From contig CAVZYN010000001.1 of assembly GCA_963779515.1 (NCBI GenBank), positions 434,001-498,000 on the forward strand: a DNA stretch of 64,000 bases. The letters are read 5' to 3'. Made by a program: the position numbers and the translations under genes. The stretch comes from CAVZYN01 sp963779515. Its GTDB lineage: Bacteria > Pseudomonadota > Alphaproteobacteria > Rhizobiales > Hyphomicrobiaceae. The notes beneath the pieces are model-generated. The model was not told the origin of the DNA, did no database searches, and saw nothing but the letters and a program-made list of their open reading frames with translations. This document shows, one piece after another, positions 36,870-45,719 of this stretch. Position 1 is the first letter of the stretch; the number at the start of each line of letters is the position of its first letter.

Positions 36870-37328
36870 ATGACAGTCATGACACCGGGTGTGACGCGTG
36901 CCGGCGAAGGCATCGACAACATCGTCTGGAACATTCTCGGGCAGACCTACATCCCAAAACAGGTGAGCGACGCCTCGTTCTCGTGGCACGCGACGTTCCC
37001 GCCGGGCACCTTCGTGCCGCCGCACATCCACCCAACGCAAGACGAATTCATCTACATGCTCGAAGGTCAGTTCGAGTTGATGATCGACGGCAAGGATGCG
37101 CTCGCCAAGGCCGGCGATCTGGTGCGCATGCCCAAGGGCTTGCCGCACGGCATCTTCAACAAGTCCGATCGCATCGTGAAATGCTTTTTCTGGGTCGCAC
37201 CCACCCGCCGCCTCTTCGATCTCTTCTGGGCGATCCACAACATGCCCGAGCAGACGCCGCCCGAGGTGGTGGCACTGTCGGCCAAGCACGAAGTCGACTT
37301 CCTGCCGCCGCCGGACGAGAAGTCCTGA
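36870..37328 (+). CDS. Cupin-domain protein
   Basis: 152 residues with a single cupin barrel: motif 1 PPHIHPTQDEFIYMLEG (about 51-67, with metal-binding His, His and Glu) and motif 2 GDLVRMPKGLPHGIFN (about 82-97, with the last His). It could be a small metal-dependent dioxygenase or isomerase, or a sugar-binding regulator. GAGGA stands 8 bases before the ATG. It is followed after 32 bp by a flavin monooxygenase, so the two probably work on one aromatic or cyclic substrate taken up by the liv transporter; that is inference. Confidence 0.82.
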   Translation: MTVMTPGVTRAGEGIDNIVWNILGQTYIPKQVSDASFSWHATFPPGTFVPPHIHPTQDEFIYMLEGQFELMIDGKDALAKAGDLVRMPKGLPHGIFNKSDRIVKCFFWVAPTRRLFDLFWAIHNMPEQTPPEVVALSAKHEVDFLPPPDEKS

Positions 37329-37360
37329 GGCGCCAAACCACGCGTAACGTTGAGTCTCTC

Positions 37361-38602
37361 ATGACGGTGATCATTGCAGGCGCGGGAATTGGCGGGCTGA
37401 CGCTCGCGCTGATGCTGCACGCGCGCGGCATCAAATCCGTGATCTACGAGCAGGCGCACGAGGTCCGCGAGGTCGGCGTCGGCATCAACACGCTGCCGCA
37501 CGCCATCAAGGAGCTGGCCGCACTTGGCCTGCTGCCCGCGCTCGACAAGATCGCGGTGCGCACCAAGGAGCTGATCTACATCAATCGCCTCGGCCAAGAA
37601 GTGTGGCGCGAAAATCGCGGCACCGACGCCGGCTTCGAGTTTCCGCAGTTCTCGATCCATCGCGGACGCCTGCAGAAGGCGATCTACGACGCGGTTCTCG
37701 CAAAGCTCGGCCCGGAGAGCGTGTGCACGGGGCTGCGCCTTTCCGGCTTCGTGCAAGACGAGGGCGGTGTCACCGCGCACTTCACCGACGCACGCCACGG
37801 CATCGGCAGCGAGACCGTTCGCGGCGATGTTCTGGTGGCCGCCGATGGAATCCATTCGGTCGCGCGCCGGCACTTCTACCCCAAGGAGGGCCCGCCGAGC
37901 TGGCAAGGCGTGGTCCTGTGGCGCGGTGCGCGCGACTGGCCGCGGTTCCTCTCCGGCCGCTCCATGTACATCGGCGGCGGCATGGGCGCGAAGCTCGCCC
38001 TCTATCCGATCGCGAAGGGCCTTTATCCCGAGACGATGCTGACCAACTGGGCGATCGCGATCCGAGTCGCCGATGGGTCATCGCCGCCGCCCAAGGACAG
38101 CTGGTCGCGACTCGGCCGCATGGACGAAGTCGTGCCCTACGCGCGCCGCTTCGTCGTGCCAGGCGTCGACGTCGAGGGCCTCGTGCGCGGCACGCCGGTT
38201 TGTTACGAATACCCGATGTGCGATCGCGATCCCCTCCCGCGCTGGAGTTTCGGGCGCGTGACGCTGCTCGGTGACGCTGCGCATCCAATGTACCCCGTCG
38301 GTTCGAACGGCGCCGCGCAAGCGATCCTTGATGCGCGTTCGCTTGCCGATTGGCTGCAGAAAGCCGAGCATCCGATGCAGGCGCTCGGCGAGTACGAAGC
38401 CGACCGCTTGCCGAAGACGGCCGAGATCGTGCGTCTCAATCGCACCGGTGGGCCCGAGCGCGTGATCGACGAAGTCGAGAAGCGCGCGCCCGGCGGCTTC
38501 GACTATGTCGACCGGGTGCTGAGCCGCACCGAGCGCGAGGCGATCGTCAAAGGCTATGCCGGCAAAGCCGGTTTCACGCTCGGCCAGGTCAACCGCGGTT
38601 AA
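37361..38602 (+). CDS. FAD-dependent monooxygenase (aromatic hydroxylase family)
   Basis: 413 residues. GAGIGG (residues 7-12) binds the FAD ADP part; VLVAADGIHSVARR (about 161) is the DG fingerprint and VTLLGDAAHPMYPVGSNGAAQ (about 300) the GD motif that contacts the flavin ribityl chain. This is the class A flavoprotein hydroxylase pattern: NAD(P)H-driven insertion of one oxygen atom. The subfamily is close to salicylate-hydroxylase-like enzymes, but the substrate cannot be named. The gene lies 32 bp after the cupin gene in the same direction. Confidence 0.87.
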   Translation: MTVIIAGAGIGGLTLALMLHARGIKSVIYEQAHEVREVGVGINTLPHAIKELAALGLLPALDKIAVRTKELIYINRLGQEVWRENRGTDAGFEFPQFSIHRGRLQKAIYDAVLAKLGPESVCTGLRLSGFVQDEGGVTAHFTDARHGIGSETVRGDVLVAADGIHSVARRHFYPKEGPPSWQGVVLWRGARDWPRFLSGRSMYIGGGMGAKLALYPIAKGLYPETMLTNWAIAIRVADGSSPPPKDSWSRLGRMDEVVPYARRFVVPGVDVEGLVRGTPVCYEYPMCDRDPLPRWSFGRVTLLGDAAHPMYPVGSNGAAQAILDARSLADWLQKAEHPMQALGEYEADRLPKTAEIVRLNRTGGPERVIDEVEKRAPGGFDYVDRVLSRTEREAIVKGYAGKAGFTLGQVNRG

Positions 38603-38648
38603 TCCCGCGCATATGGCCAGTAACTGCACGCTGTGCTAGATTTTGCCC

Positions 38649-39263
38649 ATGAACGAGATCTACCGGCCTCACAAACTTCCAACCGCCACCCAGGCCGCCG
38701 AAGGCTTGCCGCGGCGGCGCTGGACCACGGCCGAACTCGAGGCCGCGGCAAAACTCGGACTGTTCATCGATACGCGTGGCAACGACGAACGCTTCGAGTT
38801 GATCGGCGGGGAGGTCGTTCCGATGTCGCCCAAGGGGAACAGGCACGAGATCGTGCGTACTATGGTCACGCAGTATTTCTATCGCTGCATTGGTCATGAA
38901 AAGCTCATCATCGCGAGCGAACCGCAGTTCAATTTGGCTCCAGATGAATATACGCAACCTGACATTTTGGTTTTCCCCGAGCCATTATTGGTGCCCGACG
39001 TTCGCGGATCAGATGCACTGCTGGTTGTCGAAGTCGCTGACAGCAGCCTCAACTACGATCTCGCGACCAAAGCTCTCCTCTACGCATCATTCAGCGTGCG
39101 CGAGTATTGGGTAATCAACGCCGCGACGCTGGAGACCAAGGTCTTTCGCGATCCCGCGCCTTCGGGCTACCCCGAACCGAAGAACGTTCCGGGAGACGAG
39201 TGCTTGCAAGCTCTGCTCTGCCCGCTGCTAAAGGTCAGGCTCGCTGACGTTCGTATGGCTTAG
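38649..39263 (+). CDS. Uma2 family protein (DUF820, PD-(D/E)XK nuclease-like)
   Basis: 204 residues. The nuclease-like core is visible in YTQPDILVF (Asp), VVEVADSS (Glu) and ATKALLYASF (Lys), the order of a PD-(D/E)XK active site, followed by the REYWVINA strand. Uma2 proteins are common in cyanobacteria and some alphaproteobacteria and have no settled role. The N-terminal 162 coding bases (38691-38852) are 161/162 identical to those of the next gene, whereas the middle of the two proteins differs strongly. Confidence 0.82.
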   Translation: MNEIYRPHKLPTATQAAEGLPRRRWTTAELEAAAKLGLFIDTRGNDERFELIGGEVVPMSPKGNRHEIVRTMVTQYFYRCIGHEKLIIASEPQFNLAPDEYTQPDILVFPEPLLVPDVRGSDALLVVEVADSSLNYDLATKALLYASFSVREYWVINAATLETKVFRDPAPSGYPEPKNVPGDECLQALLCPLLKVRLADVRMA

Positions 39264-39298
39264 GTCCGCTGACCGCAACTTTGTGGAAGGCTAACGCT

Positions 39299-39910
39299 AT
39301 GAATGAAATCTACAGGCACAACAGGCTGCCTCGAACCACGCAGGCCGCCGAAGGCTTGCCGCGGCGGCGCTGGACCACGGCCGAACTCGAGGCCGCGGCA
39401 AAACTCGGCCTGTTCATCGATACGCGTGGCAACGACGAACGCTTCGAGTTGATCGGCGGGGAGGTCGTTCCGATGTCGCCCAAGGGGAACAGGCACGAGA
39501 TCATCAAAAACGCGGTTGCAAAAAAGCTCACGCGATTGAGCCCAGAAGACATTTCACTGGGCTATGAGCCTCAGTTCAATTTGAGCGTGGATACGTACAC
39601 GCATCCAGATATTTTTGTGCATCCGGAGGCGATCCTGCCGCCGGACGTGCGCGGGCCCGATGTACTGCTTGTCGTCGAGATCGCCGACAGCAGCCTCAAC
39701 TACGATCTGACGACGAAAGCGCCGCTCTACGCCTCGTTCGGCGTGCGCGAGTATTGGGTGATCAATGCCGCGACGCTGGAGACCAAGGTCTTCCGCAATC
39801 CAGCACCAGCCGGGTATCCTGAGCCACGCAGTGTCATGCGCGATGAAACACTTGCCTCACTGCTATGCCCAGCTCTTGTCGTGCGTCTGGCGGACATTCG
39901 CTTAGCGTGA
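39299..39910 (+). CDS. Uma2 family protein (DUF820), second copy
   Basis: 203 residues, a tandem paralogue of the previous gene starting 35 bp after its stop. The same putative catalytic set occurs in YTHPDIFVH, VVEIADSS and TTKAPLYASF. The sequence is almost identical to the first copy up to about residue 68, diverges through the middle (for example AVAKKLTRLSPED against MVTQYFYRCIGHE) and becomes similar again near the end. GGAAGG lies before ATG 39299. Confidence 0.82.
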   Translation: MNEIYRHNRLPRTTQAAEGLPRRRWTTAELEAAAKLGLFIDTRGNDERFELIGGEVVPMSPKGNRHEIIKNAVAKKLTRLSPEDISLGYEPQFNLSVDTYTHPDIFVHPEAILPPDVRGPDVLLVVEIADSSLNYDLTTKAPLYASFGVREYWVINAATLETKVFRNPAPAGYPEPRSVMRDETLASLLCPALVVRLADIRLA

Positions 39911-39915
39911 GGCAA

Positions 39916-41547
39916 TCACCGCTTGATCTGCGGCGCGGCGACGCGCTCGATCATGACGTTGACGCAGGCGGGCTTGCCACTTGCGATCGCCCGCTTCAGC
40001 GCCGGTTCAAGGTCCGCGGCGCTCGTCACATGCTCGCCATGCCCGCCCATCGCCTCGACCACGCGGTCGTAACGGGTCGGCAGCAATTCGCATCCGAATG
40101 TCCTATCCTTGCCGTAGCTGCGCAGCTGAATCTGATGCTCGGCGTTCCAGGCGGCATCGTTGCCGACCACGGCGACGAACGGCAGATTGTGACGCACGGC
40201 GGTGTCGAACTCCGCCATGTGGAAGCCGAACGTGCCGTCGCCCATCACGGCGATGACGGGCGCCTTGGCGTCAACCGCGCGCGCGGCGAGCGCGAACGGG
40301 ATCGACGCGCCGATGGACCCCGCAACACCATTAATGACGCGACGATTGGCGCGTACCGCCCCTTGCGGCCACTGGCCGATTTCGCCGCCATCGCAAACCA
40401 GGATCGCCTCGGGCGTCGTCTCGATCACGCCCGCAACCGCGCGGCAGAGGTCGAGCGGATGCAGTTTCCCAACGGTCGCCGACGTCTGCGTCGCCCATTC
40501 GGCAGGCCTGAATGTGGTGGCGGCCGCCACTTCCCGCCGCCACGCGGCATTTGCATGCGGTTTGGCGCGTGCGGCGAGAACCTTCGCCGCCGACACCGGC
40601 TCGGCCAAAATGGCGCGGACGAGGCGCTGGCCTTTTTCGCGCTCAGCGCGGGCGATCAACGCGCGGTCGGGATCGATCACGACGAACCGGCAACTCTCGG
40701 CGACATGCGGCGCATCCGCGAACTTCAGCGTGAAATCGAGTGGCTTGGCCAGCAACACGATCAGATCCGCCTGCCGTAACACCTCCGCAAACGCCCCGAG
40801 GTTCGGATCATTGACGCCGCGCGGGCTCTCCATCGGTACCACGGGCACGCCCGTGGCGGCGGACAGCGCCGTCATGAGGTCGCGCCGTTGTGGCGTTGTG
40901 AACAGCGGACCAGCGAGGATCAGCGGCCGCTTCGCCTCTGCAAGCGTCGCGAGGATCGTGTCTGCGACGATTGGCTCAAGCGCGTTCTCGGCGGGTGCAA
41001 ATGCCGACGCCGGTGGAATCAACTCGGGCGACCCCGGCACCCGCGCTTCGAGCAGGTCGAACGGCAAGCTCAGATGCACGGGGCCCGGCCGGCCGGTGGT
41101 CGCGATCCGTATTGCTTCCGCGATATCCGGACCGAGCGTCGTCACCGAACGCGCCGTCCACGATTCCTTGGTGACGGGTGCCGCCATTTCGGCCTGCCGC
41201 ATTTCCTGAAACCCGCCGCGGCCGAGCTCGCCGAGGCCCGCGTGGCCCGAGAGCAAGAGGACCGGCGAGTCTGCAACTTGCGCTGTGTAGAGCGCACCGA
41301 CCGCATTGGCGTGACCAGGGCCGCCCGTCACCATCGCGACACCGCATGTGCCGGTCAGCCGCCCAAACGCATCGGCCATATGCACGGCGGCGGCTTCATG
41401 TCGCACGTGGATGAGGTCGAGTTTCGGTTCAATGGCGGCGTCGAACAGAGGCATGATGTGATTGCCGGACAGCGTAAAGATCGTCCGCACGCCCGCCCGT
41501 TCAAGTGTACGGGTGACGATATCGGCGCCGCGGAGTGTGTCGGTCAT
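39916..41547 (-). CDS. Thiamine-diphosphate-dependent enzyme, acetolactate synthase-like
   Basis: 543 residues with the three domains of the ThDP decarboxylase/lyase family. The activating Glu is in VRHEAAAVHMADAF (residue 51). The ThDP/metal motif GDGTFGFHMAEFDTAVRHNLPFVAVVGND lies at about 443-472. It lacks the FAD-type region of true acetolactate synthases and resembles benzaldehyde lyase, oxalyl-CoA decarboxylase and 2-hydroxyacyl lyases, so a carbon-carbon cleaving or forming role is likely. The gene converges on the Uma2 pair and is divergent from the SDH-like operon. Confidence 0.85.
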   Translation of the reverse strand: MTDTLRGADIVTRTLERAGVRTIFTLSGNHIMPLFDAAIEPKLDLIHVRHEAAAVHMADAFGRLTGTCGVAMVTGGPGHANAVGALYTAQVADSPVLLLSGHAGLGELGRGGFQEMRQAEMAAPVTKESWTARSVTTLGPDIAEAIRIATTGRPGPVHLSLPFDLLEARVPGSPELIPPASAFAPAENALEPIVADTILATLAEAKRPLILAGPLFTTPQRRDLMTALSAATGVPVVPMESPRGVNDPNLGAFAEVLRQADLIVLLAKPLDFTLKFADAPHVAESCRFVVIDPDRALIARAEREKGQRLVRAILAEPVSAAKVLAARAKPHANAAWRREVAAATTFRPAEWATQTSATVGKLHPLDLCRAVAGVIETTPEAILVCDGGEIGQWPQGAVRANRRVINGVAGSIGASIPFALAARAVDAKAPVIAVMGDGTFGFHMAEFDTAVRHNLPFVAVVGNDAAWNAEHQIQLRSYGKDRTFGCELLPTRYDRVVEAMGGHGEHVTSAADLEPALKRAIASGKPACVNVMIERVAAPQIKR

Positions 41548-41693
41548 AGTGTCCTCGAAGCGTGGGGCAGGGTGCCGCGTCAGGGCAAGAGCCGTGGAAT
41601 TCACAACGGGTACCAGCGGCGGCGCTGTTGCTCAACAGGGCAAATCGGCCGACTATCCCTCCGGGGAACCGCGCAAGGAATGGTCAGGTCAGC

Positions 41694-42425
41694 ATGACGG
41701 CACAGCAGGCGACGCTCACGGTGACGGTTTGGCGCGGCGACGCGTCCGGCGAGCTCGCGCGCTACGAGGTGCCGCAGCGCGAAAACCAAACCGTGCTGGA
41801 TGTCGTGACCTGGATCCAGCGCAATACCGATCCGACGCTTTCCTATCGCTTCGCGTGTCGCGTCGGGATGTGCGGATCGTGCGCCATGACGGTCAACGGG
41901 CGGCCGCGCTGGACCTGCCGCACGCACGTCTCGAACGTGATCGAGGACGGGCAGTTGGAGATCCGGCCGCTGCAGAATTTGCCGATCATCAAGGATTTGG
42001 CGACCGACATGCAGCCCTTCTTCGAGAAGTGGCAGGCCGCGAAGGGCGTGTTCGAGCCGTCGAAGACGCGCGCCGATCCGATCGAGCCGATCAAGCCGGA
42101 CGCGCCTCAGCGCATCTCCGCCAACCAGGCCATCGAGTGCATCAACTGCGGTGTTTGTTATTCGGCCTGCGATACCGTCGCCTGGAACCCCGACTATCTC
42201 GGCCCCGCTGCGCTCAATCGCGCCTGGTCGCTCGTCAACGACGCGCGCGATGCCGGCAATATCGAGCGGCTGACGGCGATCTCCAAAAGTGGCGGCTGCC
42301 ACGCCTGCCACGCGCACCAATCCTGCCAGGAGCATTGCCCGCAAACGCTCAACCCGACGCGCTCCATCGCTGGCTTGAAAAAGCGCACGCTCGAAGCCTA
42401 CGTTCGAGGGGAGATCAAGTCTTGA
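41694..42425 (+). CDS. sdhB: Succinate dehydrogenase/fumarate reductase iron-sulfur subunit
   Basis: 243 residues. The plant-type ferredoxin domain holds the [2Fe-2S] ligands CRVGMCGSC plus the Cys of WTCRT (about 60-83). The second domain carries the [4Fe-4S] pattern CINCGVCYSAC (about 150) and CHACHAHQSCQEHCP for the last clusters. It passes electrons between the flavin subunit and the membrane anchor. GGTCAG stands before ATG 41694. The operon order is B-C-D-uma2-A, unlike the usual sdhCDAB of alphaproteobacteria, so this is probably a second, specialised complex. Confidence 0.87.
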   Translation: MTAQQATLTVTVWRGDASGELARYEVPQRENQTVLDVVTWIQRNTDPTLSYRFACRVGMCGSCAMTVNGRPRWTCRTHVSNVIEDGQLEIRPLQNLPIIKDLATDMQPFFEKWQAAKGVFEPSKTRADPIEPIKPDAPQRISANQAIECINCGVCYSACDTVAWNPDYLGPAALNRAWSLVNDARDAGNIERLTAISKSGGCHACHAHQSCQEHCPQTLNPTRSIAGLKKRTLEAYVRGEIKS

Positions 42426-42751
42426 ACGTTAGGCTCTACCTCTGGCAGCGCGTCACGGCGGCGATCATGGCGCCGTTGATTGTGATCCACGTCGTCCTGA
42501 TCTTCTACGCGACACGCAAAGGTCTCAGCGCGGCAGACATTCTCGGGCGAACACGCGGCAGTCTCCTCTGGGGGCTGACCTACGGCGTCTTTGTCGTCTG
42601 CGCCGCGATCCACGGCGCCATCGGCGTGCGCAATGTGGTCAATGAGTGGTTGGGCCTGCGAGGCACGGCACTCGACGCGCTGATGTGGGTTTTCGGCGCG
42701 CTGCTAATGCTGCTCGGGTTGCGCGCCGTCTATGCCGTGGTGCTCGCATGA
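42422..42751 (+). CDS. Succinate dehydrogenase/fumarate reductase membrane anchor, SdhC-like
   Basis: 109 residues with three membrane helices (about 10-30, 44-63 and 82-105). The segment LWQRVTAAIMAPLIVIHVVLI has the Arg and His expected near the quinone or haem site of SDH anchors. The start is TTG 42422, overlapping the sdhB stop (TTGA). It forms the anchor with the next protein. Confidence 0.75.
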   Translation: MNVRLYLWQRVTAAIMAPLIVIHVVLIFYATRKGLSAADILGRTRGSLLWGLTYGVFVVCAAIHGAIGVRNVVNEWLGLRGTALDALMWVFGALLMLLGLRAVYAVVLA

Positions 42752-43098
42752 TGCCGCGATCTCCCGCCTATCGCCGCGACATTCTGTGGCTCGCGGCGCT
42801 CGTCCACCGCATCTCCGGCATACTGCTGGCGTGCTTTCTGCCGCTGCATTTCCTCGCGCTCGGTCTCGCGATCCAAGGCGAAGCGCGGCTCGACGGCTTC
42901 CTTAAATGGACCGACAACCCGGCCGTCAAATTGGCCGAGACAGGGCTGTTGTTTCTGCTCGCCGTGCATCTCTTAGGCGGGTTGCGTCTGCTCGCCATGG
43001 AAAATTTCCCCTGGCGCGACAACCAGAAACGGATCGCGCTCGCCGCGGCAGGCATCGCAATCGCCTCTGCGGCGGGCTTCTTGGTAAGGGTGTTGTAA
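42748..43098 (+). CDS. Succinate dehydrogenase/fumarate reductase membrane anchor, SdhD-like
   Basis: 116 residues with three membrane helices. ALVHRISGILLACFLPLHFLALG near the start matches the HR-x-SG-x-H pattern of cytochrome b556-type anchors with potential haem-binding His residues; AVHLLGGLRLL in helix 2 supplies another His. The ATG overlaps the previous stop by 4 bases. It is followed by the Uma2 gene that separates it from the flavoprotein gene. Confidence 0.78.
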   Translation: MMPRSPAYRRDILWLAALVHRISGILLACFLPLHFLALGLAIQGEARLDGFLKWTDNPAVKLAETGLLFLLAVHLLGGLRLLAMENFPWRDNQKRIALAAAGIAIASAAGFLVRVL

Positions 43099-43165
43099 TG
43101 CCGTCGGAGGCCGCCGGTGACACCCTGATGGCCAGCGGGTAGAAGTGATTGAAGCCGAGGTGACC

Positions 43166-43741
43166 ATGGCAACCGCGCTGCGCCGAGCAGACCCCGTGAC
43201 GATCGAAGCGTTCGACACCTTTGTCGAGGCGCAAGCCGATACAGTCATGTTCGAGCTGGTCGAGGGTGTCATCGTCATGATGACAAATCCGACCGAAACA
43301 CACGAACAGATTGCCGGCAACATCGGTGCACCGCTGAAGCTCGCCATGGACGGGCGGGGCTGCCGCACCTATCAGGGCGGCATGCGCGTGCAGCGTTCGG
43401 ATGATCCAAAGGATACAGACAAGATGAGGCCAGACGTCGTGGTCCGTTGCGGCCCCGCTGGTGGCGGCACTTTCATCACCGACCCGCTGGTCGTCGTCGA
43501 GGTCCTTTCGCCATCGACCATGGATCACGATCGTGGACCCAAGCTCGACTTTTACAAGTCGCTGCCGACCGTCCGCCATATTGCCCTCGTGTATCAGGAT
43601 CAGATGCGCGTCGAGCACTACCGGCGCGCGGAAACGGGGTTCGAGTTGGACGTTTTGAAATTCCCAAGCGACGCGCTGCAGTTCGAGGCCGTAGACTTCC
43701 GTATTGATCTCGCCCGCGTGTACTTCGACGTGCTGGTGTGA
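43166..43741 (+). CDS. Uma2 family protein (DUF820), third copy, inside the SDH-like operon
   Basis: 191 residues. The nuclease-like core is intact: MRPDVVVRC (Asp), VVVEVLSPSTMDHDRGPKLDFY (Glu and Lys). It starts with VTIEAFDTFVEAQADTV and belongs to a different Uma2 branch from the tandem pair at 38.6 kb. ATG 43166 is preferred to GTG 43145 because of the GAGG before it. It lies between the SdhD-like and flavoprotein genes with 67 bp before and 17 bp after, so it must share their transcript. Confidence 0.8.
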   Translation: MATALRRADPVTIEAFDTFVEAQADTVMFELVEGVIVMMTNPTETHEQIAGNIGAPLKLAMDGRGCRTYQGGMRVQRSDDPKDTDKMRPDVVVRCGPAGGGTFITDPLVVVEVLSPSTMDHDRGPKLDFYKSLPTVRHIALVYQDQMRVEHYRRAETGFELDVLKFPSDALQFEAVDFRIDLARVYFDVLV

Positions 43742-43758
43742 CAGGATCAGGTTGGCCA

Positions 43759-45489
43759 ATGCTCGACCGCATTAAAACGGACATCCTCATCCTCGGCTCG
43801 GGTGGCGCTGGCCTCTTCGCGGCGCTGCACGCGCACAAGGCGAACCCGGCGCTCAAAATCACGATCGCCACCAAGGGTCTGATCGGCAAATGCGGCTGCA
43901 CGCGCATGGTGCAGGGCGGCTACAACGTCGCGCTGCACAAGGGCGACTCGATCGAGCGCCATTTCATGGACACGATCGAAGGCGGCAAGTGGCTGCCGCA
44001 TCAGGAGCTGGCGTGGAAACTCGTATCCACCGCGCCCGAACGCGTGCGCGAACTCGAAAACGAGATCGGCTGCTTCTTCGATCGCAATCCCGATGGCTCG
44101 CTACACGGCAAGGCGTTCGCGGGGCAGACTTTCGATCGCACCGTTCACAAAGGCGATCTCACCGGCATCGAGATCATCAACCGGCTGATGGAGCAGGTGT
44201 GGGCGCGGCCCATCGGCCGGCTGGAAGAGCATCGCGCCGTGGCATTGATCCCATCGAAAGACGGCAGTGAGCTCGCGGGCGTCTTGATGATCGATGTGCG
44301 CACCGGCGCGTTCAAGTTCGTCCAGGCGAAGGCCGTGCTGCTGGCGACCGGGGGCGGGCCCACCATGTACAAGTATCACACGCCCTCAGGCGACAAGAGC
44401 ATGGACGGCCTCGCCATGGCGTTGCGTGCCGGCTTGCCGCTGCGCGACATGGAGATGGTGCAGTTCCATCCGACGGGATTGCTGGCAGGTCCCGATACCC
44501 GCATGACCGGAACCGTGCTCGAGGAGGGGCTGCGCGGCGCGGGCGGCTATCTGCTCGACAATGCACAACGCCGCTTCATGGCGGACTATGATCCGCAGCT
44601 GGAGCGCGCAACGCGCGACGTCGTCAGTCGCGCGATCTACGCAGAAATGAAGGCAGGCCGGACGACCAAGCACGGCGGCGTCTATATCGCCATGAGCCAT
44701 CTCGGCCCCGCGCATGTCGCGAAGCAATTCAAAGGCATGGTCGATCGCTGCCGTGATTGCGGCTTCGATCTCGCGGGCGGTCTCGTCGAAGTGGTGCCGA
44801 CGGCGCACTACTTCATGGGCGGGCTCATCTGCAACGTCGACACCTCGACGGAACTGCCGGGCTTGTTCGTCGCCGGCGAGGACGCCAGCGGCATGCACGG
44901 CGCCAATCGCCTTGGCGGCAACGGCGTTGCCAACTCGACCGTGTTCGGCGGCATTGCGGGCGATGAAATCGTGCGCTGGATCGGCGGCGTGGGCGCGTCG
45001 CCCGACCCGGACCAAGCCCTGATCGACGCCGAGGTCAGCCGCGCGCAGCATCCGTTCCGCCAGAAGGCGGGCGACGTCAATCGCATGCGTGACAAACTGA
45101 TGGATATCATGTGGGACGATGTCGGCGTGATCCGTGACCGGGAGGGGTTGGAGCGGGCGGCGCGTGCGCTCGACGCGCTCGAAGGCGAACTGCTGACGAC
45201 GGGCGTGCCGGACGGCAATCGCGCGTTCAATCTGACGTGGCACGACTGGCTGAATTTGCGATCGCTGATCGAGACCAGCCACGTCATCACCCGCGCCGCT
45301 CTGGCACGCGAAAATTCGCGCGGCGCGCACTATCGCGTCGACTTCCCCGAGCCTGGCGATCTGGCGACGTCAACCTACACCGTCGCGCGCCTGCGCGATG
45401 GCGCCATCGCCATGACGAACGCGCCGGTGGCGTTCACCATCGTCAAGCCGGGGCAAAGCATCCTTCAGGACAAATCGGCGGCAGAATGA
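43759..45489 (+). CDS. sdhA: Succinate dehydrogenase/fumarate reductase flavoprotein subunit
   Basis: 576 residues. GSGGAGLFAALHA (about 13-25) binds FAD; the active-site segments MVQFHPTGLLAGPDTRM (about 234), EGLRGAGGYLLDN, and HYFMGGLICNVDTSTELPGLFVAGEDASGMHGANRLGGN carry the substrate-binding and proton-transfer residues of the family. The SVIR-type His for covalent FAD in true SDH is not obvious in the CGCTRMVQGG stretch, so it may bind FAD in another way. It oxidises succinate or reduces fumarate or a related dicarboxylate. Confidence 0.88.
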   Translation: MLDRIKTDILILGSGGAGLFAALHAHKANPALKITIATKGLIGKCGCTRMVQGGYNVALHKGDSIERHFMDTIEGGKWLPHQELAWKLVSTAPERVRELENEIGCFFDRNPDGSLHGKAFAGQTFDRTVHKGDLTGIEIINRLMEQVWARPIGRLEEHRAVALIPSKDGSELAGVLMIDVRTGAFKFVQAKAVLLATGGGPTMYKYHTPSGDKSMDGLAMALRAGLPLRDMEMVQFHPTGLLAGPDTRMTGTVLEEGLRGAGGYLLDNAQRRFMADYDPQLERATRDVVSRAIYAEMKAGRTTKHGGVYIAMSHLGPAHVAKQFKGMVDRCRDCGFDLAGGLVEVVPTAHYFMGGLICNVDTSTELPGLFVAGEDASGMHGANRLGGNGVANSTVFGGIAGDEIVRWIGGVGASPDPDQALIDAEVSRAQHPFRQKAGDVNRMRDKLMDIMWDDVGVIRDREGLERAARALDALEGELLTTGVPDGNRAFNLTWHDWLNLRSLIETSHVITRAALARENSRGAHYRVDFPEPGDLATSTYTVARLRDGAIAMTNAPVAFTIVKPGQSILQDKSAAE

Positions 45490-45566
45490 TAGTGTTCCGA
45501 ACAATACGCGATGGAAGAACGTATCGAACGAAGCGAGGACGTCCCCGAGCAACTTCAACCTCAAAG

Positions 45567-45704
45567 CAACGTCATGCCCGCGCAGGCGGGCACCCATCCA
45601 ATCTCATGATTTGAACGTGTAGCTTTGTTTGAACCTCTGAAGAGAACCTACCTCTTGCTTGACCGAAGCTTGGGTGGGTGCCCGCCTGCGCGGGCATGAC
45701 GTTG
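45567..45704. repeat. Long imperfect inverted repeat (REP-like) before the fumarase gene
   Basis: 35-bp arms at 45567-45601 and 45670-45704 match at 34 positions and include the core CATGCCCGCGCAGGCGGGCA, around a 68-bp AT-richer loop. This core is widespread as an extragenic palindrome in proteobacteria. It may terminate the SDH-like transcript, stabilise its 3' end, or be a REPIN-type mobile repeat. The fumarase ribosome site lies directly to its right. Confidence 0.75.
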
Positions 45705-45719
45705 ATGGAAGGTATAACC

